Positions 1 to 10,043 are shown, counted from the first letter of the stretch. The stretch: DNA of 64,000 nucleotides from Acinetobacter sp. ANC 3903 (GCF_002135315.1 NZ_NEGA01000011.1:53452-117451), one strand, 5' to 3'. Translations and numbers: made by a program. Notes: a model not told the origin generated them from the sequence alone.

Positions 1-168
1 TGCCCTTTGTCATCTTTATGACAGAAATCACTCAAAAAACGACCATTCATTTGAGCTGAAATTTACCATTAAACTTTCGGCCAAAAAGCATTCAAAATAC
101 CCACAAAACCTGCTTTTTATCTTATAATTTAGCCCGCTAGCTAACAGCCCGCTCAAGAGATATTTGAT

Positions 169-1695
169 ATGACAACTATTATCAAGCAAGATGACTTGAT
201 CACATCGGTAAAAGATGCGCTTCAGTTCATTTCTTACTATCATCCACAAGACTTCATCCAAGCGATGAGCCGTGCCTATGATCGTGAAGAGAACAAAGCC
301 GCAAAAGATGCTATTGCACAAATCTTAATTAACTCTCGTATGTGTGCAGAAGGTCACCGTCCTATCTGTCAAGATACGGGTATTGTGAACGTATTTCTTG
401 AAGTGGGTTTAGACGTTAAATTTGATTTAACCATGAGCCTGGACGATGCAATCAATGAAGGTGTACGTCAAGGTTACCTGGAAAGCTCTAACGTACTTCG
501 TGCATCTGTTTTAGCGGATCCTGCTTTTGGCCGTAAAAATACCAAAGACAACACCCCTGCGGTAATTCACTACAAGCTCGTACCGGGTAACAAAGTCGAC
601 ATTACTGTTGCTGCTAAAGGTGGCGGTTCAGAAAACAAATCTAAACTTGCCATGTTGAACCCATCTGATTCAATCGTGGACTGGGTACTTAAAACTGTTC
701 CGACCATGGGTGCAGGCTGGTGTCCTCCTGGTATGCTGGGTATCGGTATTGGTGGTACTGCTGAAAAAGCCATGATGCTTGCCAAAGAAGCATTGATGGA
801 AGAGATCAACATGGACGAATTGCTTCGTCGTGGCCCACAAAGCCAGATGGAAGAACTTCGTATTGAAATCTTCGAAAAAGTAAATGCTTTGGGTATTGGT
901 GCGCAAGGTCTTGGCGGCTTAACCACTGTTCTTGATATTAAAATCAAAGATTACCCATGCCATGCTGCGGGTAAACCGGTCGGTATGATTCCGAACTGTG
1001 CTGCAACTCGTCACGCACACTTCCAGTTAGACGGTACTGGTGTAGCTCATATTCAAGCACCTAAACTTGATGACTACCCTGCTGTAACTTGGGATTCTTC
1101 ATCTTCTAAACGTGTTGACCTGGACAACATTACTCAAGAAGAAATGAACTCTTGGAAACCAGGTGATACCCTTCTTCTTAACGGTACCATCTATACCGGT
1201 CGTGACGCTGCGCACAAACGTATGGTTGACATGCTGAATAACGGTGAAGAACTTCCTGTAGACCTTAAAGGTAAGTTCATTTACTATGTTGGCCCTGTCG
1301 ATCCAGTAGGCGACGAAGTGGTTGGCCCTGCTGGTCCGACGACTGCAACACGTATGGACAAATTTACTCGTCAAGTGCTTGAAGCAACTGGCCTGTACGG
1401 CATGATTGGTAAAGCTGATCGTGGTCCAGCTGCGGTTGAAGCAATCAAAGACAACAAAGCAACTTACCTGATGGCTGTGGGTGGTGCTGCTTACCTGGTA
1501 TCTAAAGCTGTTCGTGAAGCTGAAGTTGTCGCTTTTGCTGACTTGGGTATGGAAGCAATCTACAAATTCAAAGTTGAAGATATGCCTGTATCTGTAGCGG
1601 TTGACGTGAATGGTACATCTATTCACGCAACTGCACCTAAAATCTGGCAAGCAAAAATTGGTAAAATTCCAGTAGTTGATGCTGCTGCGAACTAA
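169..1695 (+). CDS. fumA: Class I fumarate hydratase
   Basis: Iron-sulfur fumarase that interconverts fumarate and malate in the TCA cycle in the cytoplasm. The 508-residue length matches class I fumarases. Three cysteines suited to a [4Fe-4S] cluster are visible: C67 in RPICQDTG, C185 in GAGWCPPG and C277 in MIPNCAAT. The N-terminal half is the hydrolyase alpha domain and the C-terminal third the beta domain (VGPVDPVGDEVVGPAGPTTATRM region). The ATG follows a purine-rich stretch at 154-160. It is a single-gene unit closed by a strong terminator. The class is secure; fumA against fumB naming is conventional. Confidence 0.96.
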   Translation: MTTIIKQDDLITSVKDALQFISYYHPQDFIQAMSRAYDREENKAAKDAIAQILINSRMCAEGHRPICQDTGIVNVFLEVGLDVKFDLTMSLDDAINEGVRQGYLESSNVLRASVLADPAFGRKNTKDNTPAVIHYKLVPGNKVDITVAAKGGGSENKSKLAMLNPSDSIVDWVLKTVPTMGAGWCPPGMLGIGIGGTAEKAMMLAKEALMEEINMDELLRRGPQSQMEELRIEIFEKVNALGIGAQGLGGLTTVLDIKIKDYPCHAAGKPVGMIPNCAATRHAHFQLDGTGVAHIQAPKLDDYPAVTWDSSSSKRVDLDNITQEEMNSWKPGDTLLLNGTIYTGRDAAHKRMVDMLNNGEELPVDLKGKFIYYVGPVDPVGDEVVGPAGPTTATRMDKFTRQVLEATGLYGMIGKADRGPAAVEAIKDNKATYLMAVGGAAYLVSKAVREAEVVAFADLGMEAIYKFKVEDMPVSVAVDVNGTSIHATAPKIWQAKIGKIPVVDAAAN

Positions 1696-1710
1696 GATTC
1701 CAAGCTAAAA

Positions 1711-1737
1711 AAAGCACCCTTAATGGGTGCTTTTTTT
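1711..1737 (+). terminator. Terminator after fumarase
   Basis: A 7-bp GC-rich stem (AGCACCC / GGGTGCT) with a short loop is followed by seven T. It lies 15 bases after the fumarase stop and, having A residues on its left side, could also serve the convergent lipoprotein gene. Confidence 0.9.
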
Positions 1738-1749
1738 ATATGAAGACGA

Positions 1750-2463
1750 TTACCACGTCAGTGGATTCCAAATCTTAAATGGCTGGGTCAGCTGCACATC
1801 TTCCGCTGGATCATATTTTGCAGGTTTCAGTTTTTGTGCTTTCTTGCGCTGCTTCCCGGTATTTTGATCTAGAGCAACAAAGTTATAACTTTCGGACTTC
1901 AGTTGAGTATAGGCAATTTCATTTAAGCCGGTTTTTTCCGGTACCAAGATTAAAGGCCCAGAAACTTCGCGACGGGTAGTTAAGTTTTCTTCATCATACT
2001 TAATGAAATAAGACTGTCCTGCCTGCACAGTAAAATCCAGATATTTTGGCTTTTGGAAATGCTGCACACCCAAAGGACGGCTGGTAGATATACGATAGGT
2101 CCCGACAGGTAGTTCAACCCAATAATAGTGATTATTTAATAAGCTTGGGATACGCTCACTATTAATAAATAAACTGGATGCCACAATTTCCTGACGGTTC
2201 CATTTGCTGTCAGGACGATATAGATACACTATGGCTGCCTGATCATTTTGCGCCTGTACCGGTTGAAAGCGCTGCCCTAATTTTTGATTGACCCAAGCAC
2301 CAATGGTAAACATGCCAAAACGATATTGTTCCAGCATACCTGGTTCATGTTCGGTATCTACAGGTTTTAAGGTTGATGTAGCTTGAGTATGCTCCATAGC
2401 AGATTTGCCATGACATCCCAATAAAATAAAGCTTGCACAGACTGCAATACAGACTCCACGCAT
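1750..2463 (-). CDS. DUF2846-like lipoprotein
   Basis: Predicted lipoprotein of 237 residues. The N-terminus is a short hydrophobic signal ending in the lipobox LLGC, placing the lipidated cysteine at residue 17. The central region (about residues 75-175) has the look of DUF2846 proteins: a VYLYRPDSKW opening, then VELPVGTYRIST and a YFIKYDEE strand, expected to form a small beta-sandwich. The C-terminal 50 residues are basic and then polar. It is monocistronic and convergent with fumarase. No function is known; a role at the envelope is inferred from the signal only. Confidence 0.75.
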   Translation of the reverse strand: MRGVCIAVCASFILLGCHGKSAMEHTQATSTLKPVDTEHEPGMLEQYRFGMFTIGAWVNQKLGQRFQPVQAQNDQAAIVYLYRPDSKWNRQEIVASSLFINSERIPSLLNNHYYWVELPVGTYRISTSRPLGVQHFQKPKYLDFTVQAGQSYFIKYDEENLTTRREVSGPLILVPEKTGLNEIAYTQLKSESYNFVALDQNTGKQRKKAQKLKPAKYDPAEDVQLTQPFKIWNPLTW

Positions 2464-2611
2464 GATTTTCCCTCACCGCGTATTTTTTATTTTTGTACTC
2501 AATTGAAAATTCATTCTTCGCTTATTGATTGCGATATTGATCTGAGTTAGTTGATCTTATTTAGGCGTCCACGCCTAATCATTGAGATTAACATTGCGTT
2601 TTATTTTTGGA

Positions 2612-2650
2612 AATAAAAAACGTGCGAAAACACCAGTTTTCCGCACGTTT
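2612..2650 (-). terminator. Terminator after clpX
   Basis: A long inverted repeat (AACGTGCGAAAA / TTTTCCGCACGTT) ends, on the minus strand, in a T run. It lies just after the clpX stop. Confidence 0.85.
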
Positions 2651-2665
2651 CTGACGAGTAGCAAA

Positions 2666-3976
2666 TTAAGCAGATTTAGAGTTTACAACTTTTAAATCTA
2701 CTTTAGAGACATTTTCAGTCTCTGATTTGGGCTGACGCTCTGCTTTTAATACCGGTTTGGCTTCACCAGAAATCACTGCATCACTCACAATTACCGTCCC
2801 GATATCGCTACGGCTTGGTAAATCATACATGGTTTCAAGTAACGAGTTTTCCAGAATTGAACGTAGGCCACGCGCACCCGTATTACGCTCCAATGCTTTT
2901 TTGGCAACGGCACGCAGTGCTGAATCTTCAAATACCAGATCAACGTTTTCCATATCAAATAAATATTGATATTGACGGGTTAAGGCATTTTTAGGTTCAG
3001 TCAGAATCTGCATCAAGGCTTCTTCATCCAGTTCATCCAAAGTTGCAATGACCGGTAAACGACCAATAAATTCTGGAATCAAACCAAATTTCACCAGGTC
3101 GGTCGCCTCAACTTGACGGAACAAATCAGATAATTTTTGAGTATCATCTTTGTTCTTCACTTCTGCCGTGAAACCAATACCGCCTTTTTCCTGACGCTGT
3201 TGCACGATTTTCTCTAGACCAGAGAAAGCACCGCCACAGATAAACAGGATATTTGAGGTATCAATTTGAATGAACTCTTGCTGCGGATGCTTACGGCCAC
3301 CTTGAGGTGGAATTGAAGCAACCGTACCTTCAATCATTTTCAGTAAAGCTTGCTGAACACCTTCACCCGATACATCACGGGTAATCGACGGGTTTTCAGA
3401 CTTGCGGGTAATCTTGTCGATCTCGTCGATATAGATAATACCCTTTTGCGCTTTCTCTACATCATAGTCGGCTTTTTGCAAAAGCTTCTGTACAATGTTT
3501 TCAACATCTTCCCCTACATAACCGGCTTCGGTCAGTGTAGTGGCGTCTGCCATGGCAAATGGAACATCTAACAAACGCGCCAAAGTTTGTGCCAGTAAAG
3601 TTTTACCTGAACCTGTTGGCCCTACCAAAAGAATATTACTTTTTGCGAGTTCAACAGCATCATCAGGCTTATGGCCTGAATGAGTGACTTTTAGACGTTT
3701 GTAATGGTTATATACCGCAACTGAAAGCGTTTTCTTAGCCACATCCTGACCAATCACATATTGATCAAGTGCAGCACGAATTTCGTGTGGCTTTGGCAAA
3801 GGCTTACTTGCCCAATCACCAGATTCAACTTGCTGGCTGGTTTGGACTAAATCTAGGCATACGTCCACACACTCATTACAGATGTAAGCGTCCTCACCTG
3901 CAATCAGTTTCCCGACTTCAGACTGCGTTTTACCGCAAAATGAACAATGCTTTTGTCCTTGAGGATGATCGGACAT
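2666..3976 (-). CDS. clpX: ATP-dependent protease ATPase subunit ClpX
   Basis: AAA+ unfoldase that feeds tagged substrates to ClpP. The N-terminal zinc-binding domain has four cysteines (CSFC and CNEC, within residues 10-37). The AAA+ core carries Walker A GPTGSGKT near residue 120, Walker B IIYIDEID, and the GYVGEDVE pore-loop segment. The chosen ATG at 3976 has GGAG five bases upstream; a GTG two codons earlier lies inside the spacer and is less likely. The protein is 436 residues, normal for ClpX. It follows clpP by about 27 bases on the same strand and is probably co-transcribed with it. Confidence 0.97.
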   Translation of the reverse strand: MSDHPQGQKHCSFCGKTQSEVGKLIAGEDAYICNECVDVCLDLVQTSQQVESGDWASKPLPKPHEIRAALDQYVIGQDVAKKTLSVAVYNHYKRLKVTHSGHKPDDAVELAKSNILLVGPTGSGKTLLAQTLARLLDVPFAMADATTLTEAGYVGEDVENIVQKLLQKADYDVEKAQKGIIYIDEIDKITRKSENPSITRDVSGEGVQQALLKMIEGTVASIPPQGGRKHPQQEFIQIDTSNILFICGGAFSGLEKIVQQRQEKGGIGFTAEVKNKDDTQKLSDLFRQVEATDLVKFGLIPEFIGRLPVIATLDELDEEALMQILTEPKNALTRQYQYLFDMENVDLVFEDSALRAVAKKALERNTGARGLRSILENSLLETMYDLPSRSDIGTVIVSDAVISGEAKPVLKAERQPKSETENVSKVDLKVVNSKSA

Positions 3977-4003
3977 ATTCACTCCAATATAAAAATCTGA
4001 AAA

Positions 4004-4609
4004 TTATGGACGTTTAGTAAGTACTTCATCCACGAGACCGTATTCTTTAGCAGCCTGTGCTGTCATAAAGTTGTCACGGTCAGTATCTCTGGCAACAGTT
4101 TCATAGTCTTGACCACTATGCTCTGCCATTAAACGGTTTAAACGTTCTTTAATGAATAGAATTTCACGTGCATGAATTTCAATATCTGATGCTTGACCAC
4201 GGAAGCCACCAAGCGGCTGGTGAATCATCACACGTGCATTTTCCAAGCAATAACGTTTACCCTTAGCACCTGCATTCAGCAGGAAAGCACCCATCGATGC
4301 TGCCTGTCCCATACAATAAGTCACTACGTCCGGTTTAATAAACTGCATGGTGTCATAAATCGCCATACCCGCAGTCACTGAACCACCTGGTGAATTAATA
4401 TAGAGATGTATATCTTTATCTGGGTTCTCTGCTTCTAAAAACAACATTTGCGCAACAATTAAATTTGCCATGTTGTCTTCAACTTCACCGGTCAAAAAGA
4501 TAACGCGTTCACGCAAAAGACGTGAAAAAATATCGAAAGAACGCTCACCACGAGAAGACTGTTCTACCACCACTGGTACTAAAGCGTTATCAATTGTTGG
4601 AACATACAT
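4004..4609 (-). CDS. clpP: ATP-dependent Clp protease proteolytic subunit
   Basis: Serine protease that forms the tetradecameric chamber of ClpXP. The catalytic triad is visible: S105 in GQAASMGA, H130 in VMIHQPLGG, and an aspartate near residue 179 in DTDRDN. The 201-residue length is normal. It sits between tig and clpX, the standard proteobacterial order. The upstream gap to tig (326 bases) holds the tig terminator and a 135-bp inverted-repeat element, so clpP should have its own promoter in or near that element. Confidence 0.97.
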   Translation of the reverse strand: MYVPTIDNALVPVVVEQSSRGERSFDIFSRLLRERVIFLTGEVEDNMANLIVAQMLFLEAENPDKDIHLYINSPGGSVTAGMAIYDTMQFIKPDVVTYCMGQAASMGAFLLNAGAKGKRYCLENARVMIHQPLGGFRGQASDIEIHAREILFIKERLNRLMAEHSGQDYETVARDTDRDNFMTAQAAKEYGLVDEVLTKRP

Positions 4610-4745
4610 ACGTTATTTATTCCTAAATTCTTGTTACTCAACTCATAGTCACAATATGAGGGATAATTGCCGAAAATGCAAAATATTCCCAATTAAATAA
4701 CAGATATTTTTTATATAAGCATTGTGAATTTAGTAGAGGTTCAAC

Positions 4746-4880
4746 AGGGTTTGTTGACAATTCGTCTATGTTTGCAACTACGAGTATTTTTTAGGCAATA
4801 CAAGGCGTGAAATACGAAATTTAGTCATTCTAAACGAGTAGTTCACAACGCAAGCCATTTATGAAATGTCAACAGACCCT
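4746..4880. repeat. MITE-like element with imperfect terminal inverted repeats
   Basis: The left end AGGGTTTGTTGACAATTC and the inverted right end AGGGTCTGTTGACATTTC match at 16 of 18 positions, and the similarity fades further in. The 135-bp span has no coding capacity. This is the architecture of a non-autonomous transposable element; the motif GGGT(T/C)TGTTGACA is of the kind seen at IS termini. No clear target-site duplication is visible (left flank ...TTCAAC, right flank ATAAGT...), so mobility is inferred and the element may be old. Confidence 0.55.
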
Positions 4881-4892
4881 ATAAGTCTGTAA

Positions 4893-4923
4893 ATAAAAAA
4901 AGGCGCATGATGCGCCTTTTTTT
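4893..4923 (-). terminator. Terminator after tig
   Basis: AGGCGCA / TGCGCCT stem with a three-base loop and A/T runs on both sides, directly after the tig stop codon on the minus strand. It could act in both directions. Confidence 0.9.
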
Positions 4924-4935
4924 AATCAGCTAAAC

Positions 4936-6267
4936 TTAGCCTTGTTGACGAGCTTGTTGCTCTTTCAATAAGTCTTCGTAGCTTACTTTAGTGTCAGTCA
5001 CTTTAGCAGATGCCAAGATGTGATCAACAACTTGATCTTCTAGAACAACAGCTTCGATTTGAGCGCGTTGCTGTTTGTCATTTTTGAAGTATTCAATCAC
5101 TTCAGTTGGATCTTCATAAGAAGAAGCCATGTCTTCGATGTAAGCCTCAACGCGAGCTGCATCTACTTCGATTTTAGATTCAGCCAATACTTTGCTTACC
5201 AACACGCCTAATTTAACTGCTTTTTCAGATTGTTCTTTGAACAATTCATCTGGAAGCATGCTTGAATCAAATGCTTTAGCGCCTTGAGCACCAAACTGTT
5301 GAGTGAACTGTTGGATCATTTGTTGACGTTGACGGTCAATTTCTTGAGACAACATAGCTTCAGGAATTTGAACTTCGTTTGCAGCTACAAGCGCATCAAA
5401 AGTTGCACCTTTCACCTGGTTACGAAGACCATTTTTCACTTCACGTTCCATGTTTTTACGAACGTCAGCTTTTAATTTTTCAACGCCTTCTTCTTCAGTT
5501 AGACCGAAGATTTTAAGGAATTCAGCATCAATTTCTGGAAGTTTTTGTTTTTCAACTAATTTCACAGTGATTTTGAATTGGGCAGCTTTACCCGCTAAGT
5601 TTTCAGCTTGGTAGTCAGCAGGGAAAGTAACATCAATCACTTTCTCTTCGCCTTTCTTCATACCAACGATGCCGTCTTCGAAGCCAGGGATCATACGACC
5701 TGAACCTAAAACAAGCTTGAAGTCTTCAGCAGCGCCGCCTTCAAATTTCTCGCCGTCCACAGTACCTTCGAAATCGAAAGTCACTTGCATGTCTTTTTTA
5801 GCCATGCCTTTAGTTTCAGTCCAAGAAGCACGTTGCTTCTGAAGGTTTTCGATCATTTGATCAACGTCTTTGTCGTTCACTTCAGTTGCTTTACGCTCAA
5901 CTGCCAGACCGTCAAATTTAACTTCAACTTCTGGATAAACTTCTACAGTTGCTTCATAAACAAGAGCGTCTTCTTTGTTTTCAACTTTTTCAATGTTTGG
6001 CATGCCAACAGCATTGATTTTCTCTTGTTGAATTGCTTCAAATACTGTGTCACGAATTACATCGTTCACAACTTCTTGATAAATGCTTGCGCCATATTCA
6101 CGGCGTACCACATTTAAAGGCACCTTACCTGGACGGAAGCCGTTGATCTTCACAGTTTTAGCAGTGCGTTTTAAACGAGCTTCAAATTGCTCGTTCACAC
6201 GGCTCGTCGGTACAGATACATTTAAACGACGGGCAACGCCCGAAACCGCTTCAGAAGTTACTTGCAT
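4936..6267 (-). CDS. tig: Trigger factor (peptidyl-prolyl isomerase, ribosome-bound chaperone)
   Basis: Ribosome-associated chaperone meeting nascent chains at the exit tunnel. The start at 6267 ([10 protein letters not shown]) is chosen because GAGGAA lies just upstream; the open frame extends 25 codons further with no family resemblance. The domains appear in order: an N-terminal ribosome-binding domain with the signature GFRPGKVP near residue 45, an FKBP-type PPIase domain about 150-245 ([17 protein letters not shown]), and a long helical C-terminal arm. The length, 443 residues, is normal. It is first in the tig-clpP-clpX order. Confidence 0.96.
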   Translation of the reverse strand: MQVTSEAVSGVARRLNVSVPTSRVNEQFEARLKRTAKTVKINGFRPGKVPLNVVRREYGASIYQEVVNDVIRDTVFEAIQQEKINAVGMPNIEKVENKEDALVYEATVEVYPEVEVKFDGLAVERKATEVNDKDVDQMIENLQKQRASWTETKGMAKKDMQVTFDFEGTVDGEKFEGGAAEDFKLVLGSGRMIPGFEDGIVGMKKGEEKVIDVTFPADYQAENLAGKAAQFKITVKLVEKQKLPEIDAEFLKIFGLTEEEGVEKLKADVRKNMEREVKNGLRNQVKGATFDALVAANEVQIPEAMLSQEIDRQRQQMIQQFTQQFGAQGAKAFDSSMLPDELFKEQSEKAVKLGVLVSKVLAESKIEVDAARVEAYIEDMASSYEDPTEVIEYFKNDKQQRAQIEAVVLEDQVVDHILASAKVTDTKVSYEDLLKEQQARQQG

Positions 6268-6723
6268 GGCTTCCTCGATATAGAAATAGTAATTGCAATT
6301 TTGAAAGTGCCATATTATATGACAACATTGAAAGATATACAAAACAGGATGGTTTAACCATGTAATTTTACGCTTTTTAGATAAAATTCTGGCTTTATTG
6401 TTGTTTCATCCCATCTTTTTAAAGATAACACCTTGCCGAATTTGTTCGTATTGCATTTGTGTGGTCTATTCTTCTCATTATTTTACCCGCTTCTCTTTTG
6501 GATGCTTATTCATAAATAGGGTTTCGTCCCCTATTTCTGCAATATATCTCTATAAATACGACATCAGCTTAAATTATTTATCATGTTTAAAAAAATACGC
6601 TTTTCACGAGATGAAATATGCATGGGTTAAATGCAAGAATTGGTTCTATCTTTGCGTTAAAAATGTTAAAAATTGATATCAATATTCACAATTAATAACA
6701 ATTTCTTGATCGTTTTAATAATT

Positions 6724-6742
6724 AACAATAATTATCAATAAC
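6724..6742. promoter_or_regulatory. Possible second Fur box
   Basis: This 19-mer, AACAATAATTATCAATAAC, matches 13 of 19 positions of the Fur consensus GATAATGATAATCATTATC by hand alignment. In DNA this AT-rich that is weak evidence. It lies about 100 bases upstream of the better box. Confidence 0.3.
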
Positions 6743-6837
6743 TTAATTAAATATTAACACATTTTATCATCCATATAAACACTTAATTATTTATTCTTAA
6801 TCGCCAATTTCAATTCAACTTAATAGTGATGTAAAAT

Positions 6838-6856
6838 AAGAATCATTATTATTATC
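6838..6856 (-). promoter_or_regulatory. Fur box upstream of the first siderophore receptor
   Basis: Read on the minus strand the sequence is GATAATAATAATGATTCTT, matching the 19-bp Fur consensus GATAATGATAATCATTATC at 15 positions by hand alignment. It ends 32 bases before the receptor ATG, a position suited to iron-dependent repression. Confidence 0.75.
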
Positions 6857-6888
6857 ATACATTTTCACAATACCATATTGAGTTAAAA

Positions 6889-9204
6889 ATGGCCTTCATT
6901 AAAACACGCAAAAAAATCGTATCTTCTGCGATTGTGTCATCACTTTCAATGATGGCAGCTAATGCAATTGCACAAGATCAGGTTGCTCAGCTTGACACTA
7001 TTCATGCTCAAGCAGAAGCAGAAACAACTCAAGGTTTAAAAGTAGATAAATCTGCAAACTCCAAGTTTGTTGCTCCTTTGCTTGATACGCCTAAATCAGT
7101 TTCTGTTATTTCTAAACAGCTGATTGCAGATACTCAAGTGACAACTTTAAGCGATGCTTTGCGTACAGTACCGGGAATTACTCTAGGTGCTGGTGAAGGT
7201 GGTAACCCGAATGGTGACCGTCCATTTATTCGTGGTTATAACTCTGAAAGTTCGATGTATATAGACGGCGTACGCAATGCGACATCGCAAAACCGTGAAA
7301 TGTTTGCAGTAGAACAGGTTGAAGTGACCAAAGGTTCTGCATCTGCAATGGGTGGTGCAGGTACTACTGGCGGTAGCATCAACATGATTTCTAAAGTTGC
7401 TAAAAAAGGTGACTCATTAGAAGGTTCTATTGGCGCAGGTACCGATAATTACCAACGTATTACTTTAGATGGCAACAAAGATTTTGGTAACGGTATTGCT
7501 GCTCGTGTTGCAGTGATGGGCCATCACAATGAAAAAGCCGGTCAGGCGGATGGTACTGAATACAAACGTGCCGGGATTGCACCAAGCATTAGCTTTGGTT
7601 TAGACACCCCTACCCGTGCAACTTTAAGCTATTACTACTTAAAGACAGATGATATTCCGGATTCTGGTATTCCTTATAACAACCCTTTCGGTGCGCCAAG
7701 TGCCGGGGCGACTGATTACCGACCATTAAATGGAAATGGTAAGCCTATCGATGTGAAACAGGGTGAATATTACGGCTGGAAAGATCGTGATTTCCAGAAA
7801 CAGGAAAACCAGTCTGCTACGATTAAACTTGAACATGACCTGACTGACAATCTAACCATTTCAAATACCGCTGTTTATAGCAATTCTAAAAATGATTATC
7901 TATGGACTAATCCGGATGATTCTCAGGGTAATTTCTATAACAAAGCTGGTTTTACAAATGAATTAATAGGTAACGTTTGGGCACGTACCAACTCACGTGT
8001 AGCTGATACCGATACCTTTACTGACCAACTCGCTTTAACCGGCAAGTTTAATACGGGTGCCTTACAGCATAGCTTTAACCTGGGTGCAGAGTACTCAGAT
8101 CAGGAAACTGACCGTACCCAATACATTATTGATGGTCTAAACGCGACAGGTAATGTACATAATGCCTGTAATGCTACTGATATTGCTTCGGGCTGGTGTA
8201 CTTCAGTACAAAACCCAAACCGAGGCCCATGGAACGGCTCTATTACTACAGTGGGTGCCGACCAGTACAATATTCAAAGTAAATCAACATCGGTTTATTT
8301 CTTGGATAATATTGAATTCAATCCACAATGGATTTTAGATTTGGGTGTACGTTGGGACAAATTTGATACCCAGCAAACCATGATTGCAGGTAGTAAAAAT
8401 ACTGTTGTTCCCCCAGGTACTGTACGCAAAGCAGAAAATGACAATGATTTCTTCAACTATCAAGCCGGCATTACTTACAAACCTGTAGAAAATGGCTCTA
8501 TTTATGCAAGCTATGCGACTTCAGCGAATCCGGTCGGTGTTGATGGAGGTGATGGTTCTGAATCATTCAGCAATCAAAGCGGCTCTACTAGCCTAGTACA
8601 GGCAAATTACCTCAACAATCTAAAACCTGAAGAAGTCCGCACTATGGAGTTAGGCACTAAGTGGGATGTTCTGAATGACAAGCTGAACTTAACTGCCGCG
8701 ATTTTCCGTACCGAAAAAACCAATACCCGTGCAGTAGATTCTGATGGCTTCACACGTAATATTGGTGAAACTCGTGTCGATGGTCTTGAGCTTGGTGCAA
8801 ACGGTAACATCACGGATAAATGGGCAGTTTCTGCGGGTTATACTTATTTAGATAGTGAATTGGTTGATGATGGTGCTGGTACAAATGATGGCAAACAAGT
8901 TCAGAACGTAGCGAAAAACAGTGCAACCCTTTGGACAACTTATCAAGTATTACCACAGTTAACATTGGGTGCTGGTGCAACTGCAATGGATAAAATCTAC
9001 GCTAATGCTGCTAATACCAAGTTTGTTCCAGGTTATGTACGTTACGATGCCATGGCACGTTACAACGTCAACCAAAATGTTGACCTGCAATTAAATGTCA
9101 ATAACCTGTCTGATGAACGCTATTTCACTAAAGCGTATGCGTCTCACTATGCCACTGAAGCGGAAGGCCGTAGCGCAGTATTATCGCTAAACTTTAAATA
9201 CTAA
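6889..9204 (+). CDS. piuA: TonB-dependent catecholate-type siderophore receptor, PiuA/Fiu-like
   Basis: Outer-membrane ferric siderophore receptor of 771 residues. A signal peptide ends near residue 28 (ANAIAQ). The plug domain (about 60-180) has the typical TonB-receptor sequence KSVSVISKQLI, then TVPGITLGAGEGG, RPFIRGYNSES and YIDGVRN. The barrel ends in LSLNFKY, with the terminal aromatic residue used by the BAM machinery. A Fur box precedes it, and the adjacent PiuC-type hydroxylase gene supports assignment to the PiuA/Fiu group, whose members take up catechol compounds. The exact ligand cannot be read from the sequence. Confidence 0.9.
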   Translation: MAFIKTRKKIVSSAIVSSLSMMAANAIAQDQVAQLDTIHAQAEAETTQGLKVDKSANSKFVAPLLDTPKSVSVISKQLIADTQVTTLSDALRTVPGITLGAGEGGNPNGDRPFIRGYNSESSMYIDGVRNATSQNREMFAVEQVEVTKGSASAMGGAGTTGGSINMISKVAKKGDSLEGSIGAGTDNYQRITLDGNKDFGNGIAARVAVMGHHNEKAGQADGTEYKRAGIAPSISFGLDTPTRATLSYYYLKTDDIPDSGIPYNNPFGAPSAGATDYRPLNGNGKPIDVKQGEYYGWKDRDFQKQENQSATIKLEHDLTDNLTISNTAVYSNSKNDYLWTNPDDSQGNFYNKAGFTNELIGNVWARTNSRVADTDTFTDQLALTGKFNTGALQHSFNLGAEYSDQETDRTQYIIDGLNATGNVHNACNATDIASGWCTSVQNPNRGPWNGSITTVGADQYNIQSKSTSVYFLDNIEFNPQWILDLGVRWDKFDTQQTMIAGSKNTVVPPGTVRKAENDNDFFNYQAGITYKPVENGSIYASYATSANPVGVDGGDGSESFSNQSGSTSLVQANYLNNLKPEEVRTMELGTKWDVLNDKLNLTAAIFRTEKTNTRAVDSDGFTRNIGETRVDGLELGANGNITDKWAVSAGYTYLDSELVDDGAGTNDGKQVQNVAKNSATLWTTYQVLPQLTLGAGATAMDKIYANAANTKFVPGYVRYDAMARYNVNQNVDLQLNVNNLSDERYFTKAYASHYATEAEGRSAVLSLNFKY

Positions 9205-9218
9205 AATCGACTTTAAAA

Positions 9219-9276
9219 ATCCCATAATTTATTTATGGGGTTTGATTTAAAATAGCCTCATAATGAGGCTATTTTT
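9219..9276 (+). terminator. Tandem hairpins after the first receptor
   Basis: Two hairpins follow the stop. The first is CCCATAA.../TTATGGGG followed by TTTGATTT (9219-9247). The second is AATAGCCTCA / TGAGGCTATT followed by T5 (9252-9276). The second looks like a true terminator, so the hydroxylase 38 bases further on may be read by leakage or from its own promoter. Confidence 0.75.
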
Positions 9277-9314
9277 ATAGCTCAAAGAATTCATTCTTCC
9301 AAAGGTATATTGCC

Positions 9315-9998
9315 GTGATCCATCATATTCCTAACGTCCTGAGCAAAGAACAAGTTCAATATTTCCGTGAAGAAATGAATAAAATTGAATGGGTCAATGG
9401 TAAGGTCACAGCCGGTACGCTTTCGGCAACTGTCAAACAGAACCAGCAACTGCCTGAAGATCACCCCCTCACTCACCACTTAAGTACCATTATTTTAGAA
9501 TCATTAGGGCAGCATCCCCTATTTTTATCTGCAGCCATTCCGCTCGATATTATTCCCCCGCTGTTTAACCGTTATGAAAACAACGAAGCTTTTGGTTTTC
9601 ATGTCGACAATTCCATCCGTCGGATACGCGGCAGCAATGAGCGCCTGCGTACAGACTTGTCCTGCACGGTTTTTTTGAGTGAGCCCGAGGAATACGAAGG
9701 CGGTGACTTGGTGGTAGAAGATACCTATGGTTATCATGAAGTCAAACTTCCTGCAGGCGATATGATTCTCTACCCTTCCACCAGTGTGCATGAAGTCACG
9801 CCAGTGACCTCCGGCTGCCGTCTCGCTTCATTCTTTTGGGTACAAAGCATGATTCGTGATGATGCTGAACGCCACATGCTGTTTAACCTAGACCAGTCCA
9901 TTCAGAACTTGCGTATGCAGTTGGGCGATCAGCACCAAGAAGTCATCAAGCTGACCAATCTTTATCATAATTTAATGCGCAAATGGGCTGAACTCTGA
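9315..9998 (+). CDS. piuC: Fe(II)/2-oxoglutarate-dependent PKHD-type hydroxylase PiuC
   Basis: Cytoplasmic dioxygenase of the PiuC/YbiX family, 227 residues. The double-stranded beta-helix core carries the metal triad H-x-D in FGFHVDNS (near residue 96) and the distal histidine in STSVHEVTP (near 157), followed by a 2-oxoglutarate-binding arginine in SGCRLAS. The start is GTG at 9315 with AAAGG nine bases upstream. Family members are found next to Fiu/PiuA receptors; the substrate is unproven and usually assumed to be linked to siderophore handling. A close paralogue lies at 12788. Confidence 0.92.
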   Translation: MIHHIPNVLSKEQVQYFREEMNKIEWVNGKVTAGTLSATVKQNQQLPEDHPLTHHLSTIILESLGQHPLFLSAAIPLDIIPPLFNRYENNEAFGFHVDNSIRRIRGSNERLRTDLSCTVFLSEPEEYEGGDLVVEDTYGYHEVKLPAGDMILYPSTSVHEVTPVTSGCRLASFFWVQSMIRDDAERHMLFNLDQSIQNLRMQLGDQHQEVIKLTNLYHNLMRKWAEL

Positions 9999-10043
9999 TT
10001 TTTAAAACCATGAAAAGCACATAATTCAAGTGCAGCATTACTG

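Larger units (their letters stand above)
4610..4935. other. tig-clpP intergenic region
   Basis: Holds, in the direction of transcription (minus), the tig terminator (4893-4923), a 135-bp element with terminal inverted repeats (4746-4880), and about 135 AT-rich bases leading to clpP. The clpP promoter must lie in the last two parts. No ORF was found. Confidence 0.6.
6268..6888. other. tig / piuA divergent intergenic region
   Basis: About 620 very AT-rich bases between the divergent tig and receptor genes. It holds the promoters of both, a good Fur-box match at 6838-6856 and a weaker one at 6724-6742. The only open frame (6398-6676) lacks a ribosome-binding site and protein-like composition. 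Confidence 0.6.

Noticed and set aside
1099..1650. 183-codon minus-strand frame
   Set aside because: It is the complement of the fumarase coding sequence with a His/Phe/Ser-rich shadow composition.
6398..6676. Open frame of 92 codons before the first siderophore receptor
   Set aside because: It has no ribosome-binding site and a Cys/Tyr/Phe-rich, unlikely composition; the region is AT-rich promoter DNA with a Fur box.
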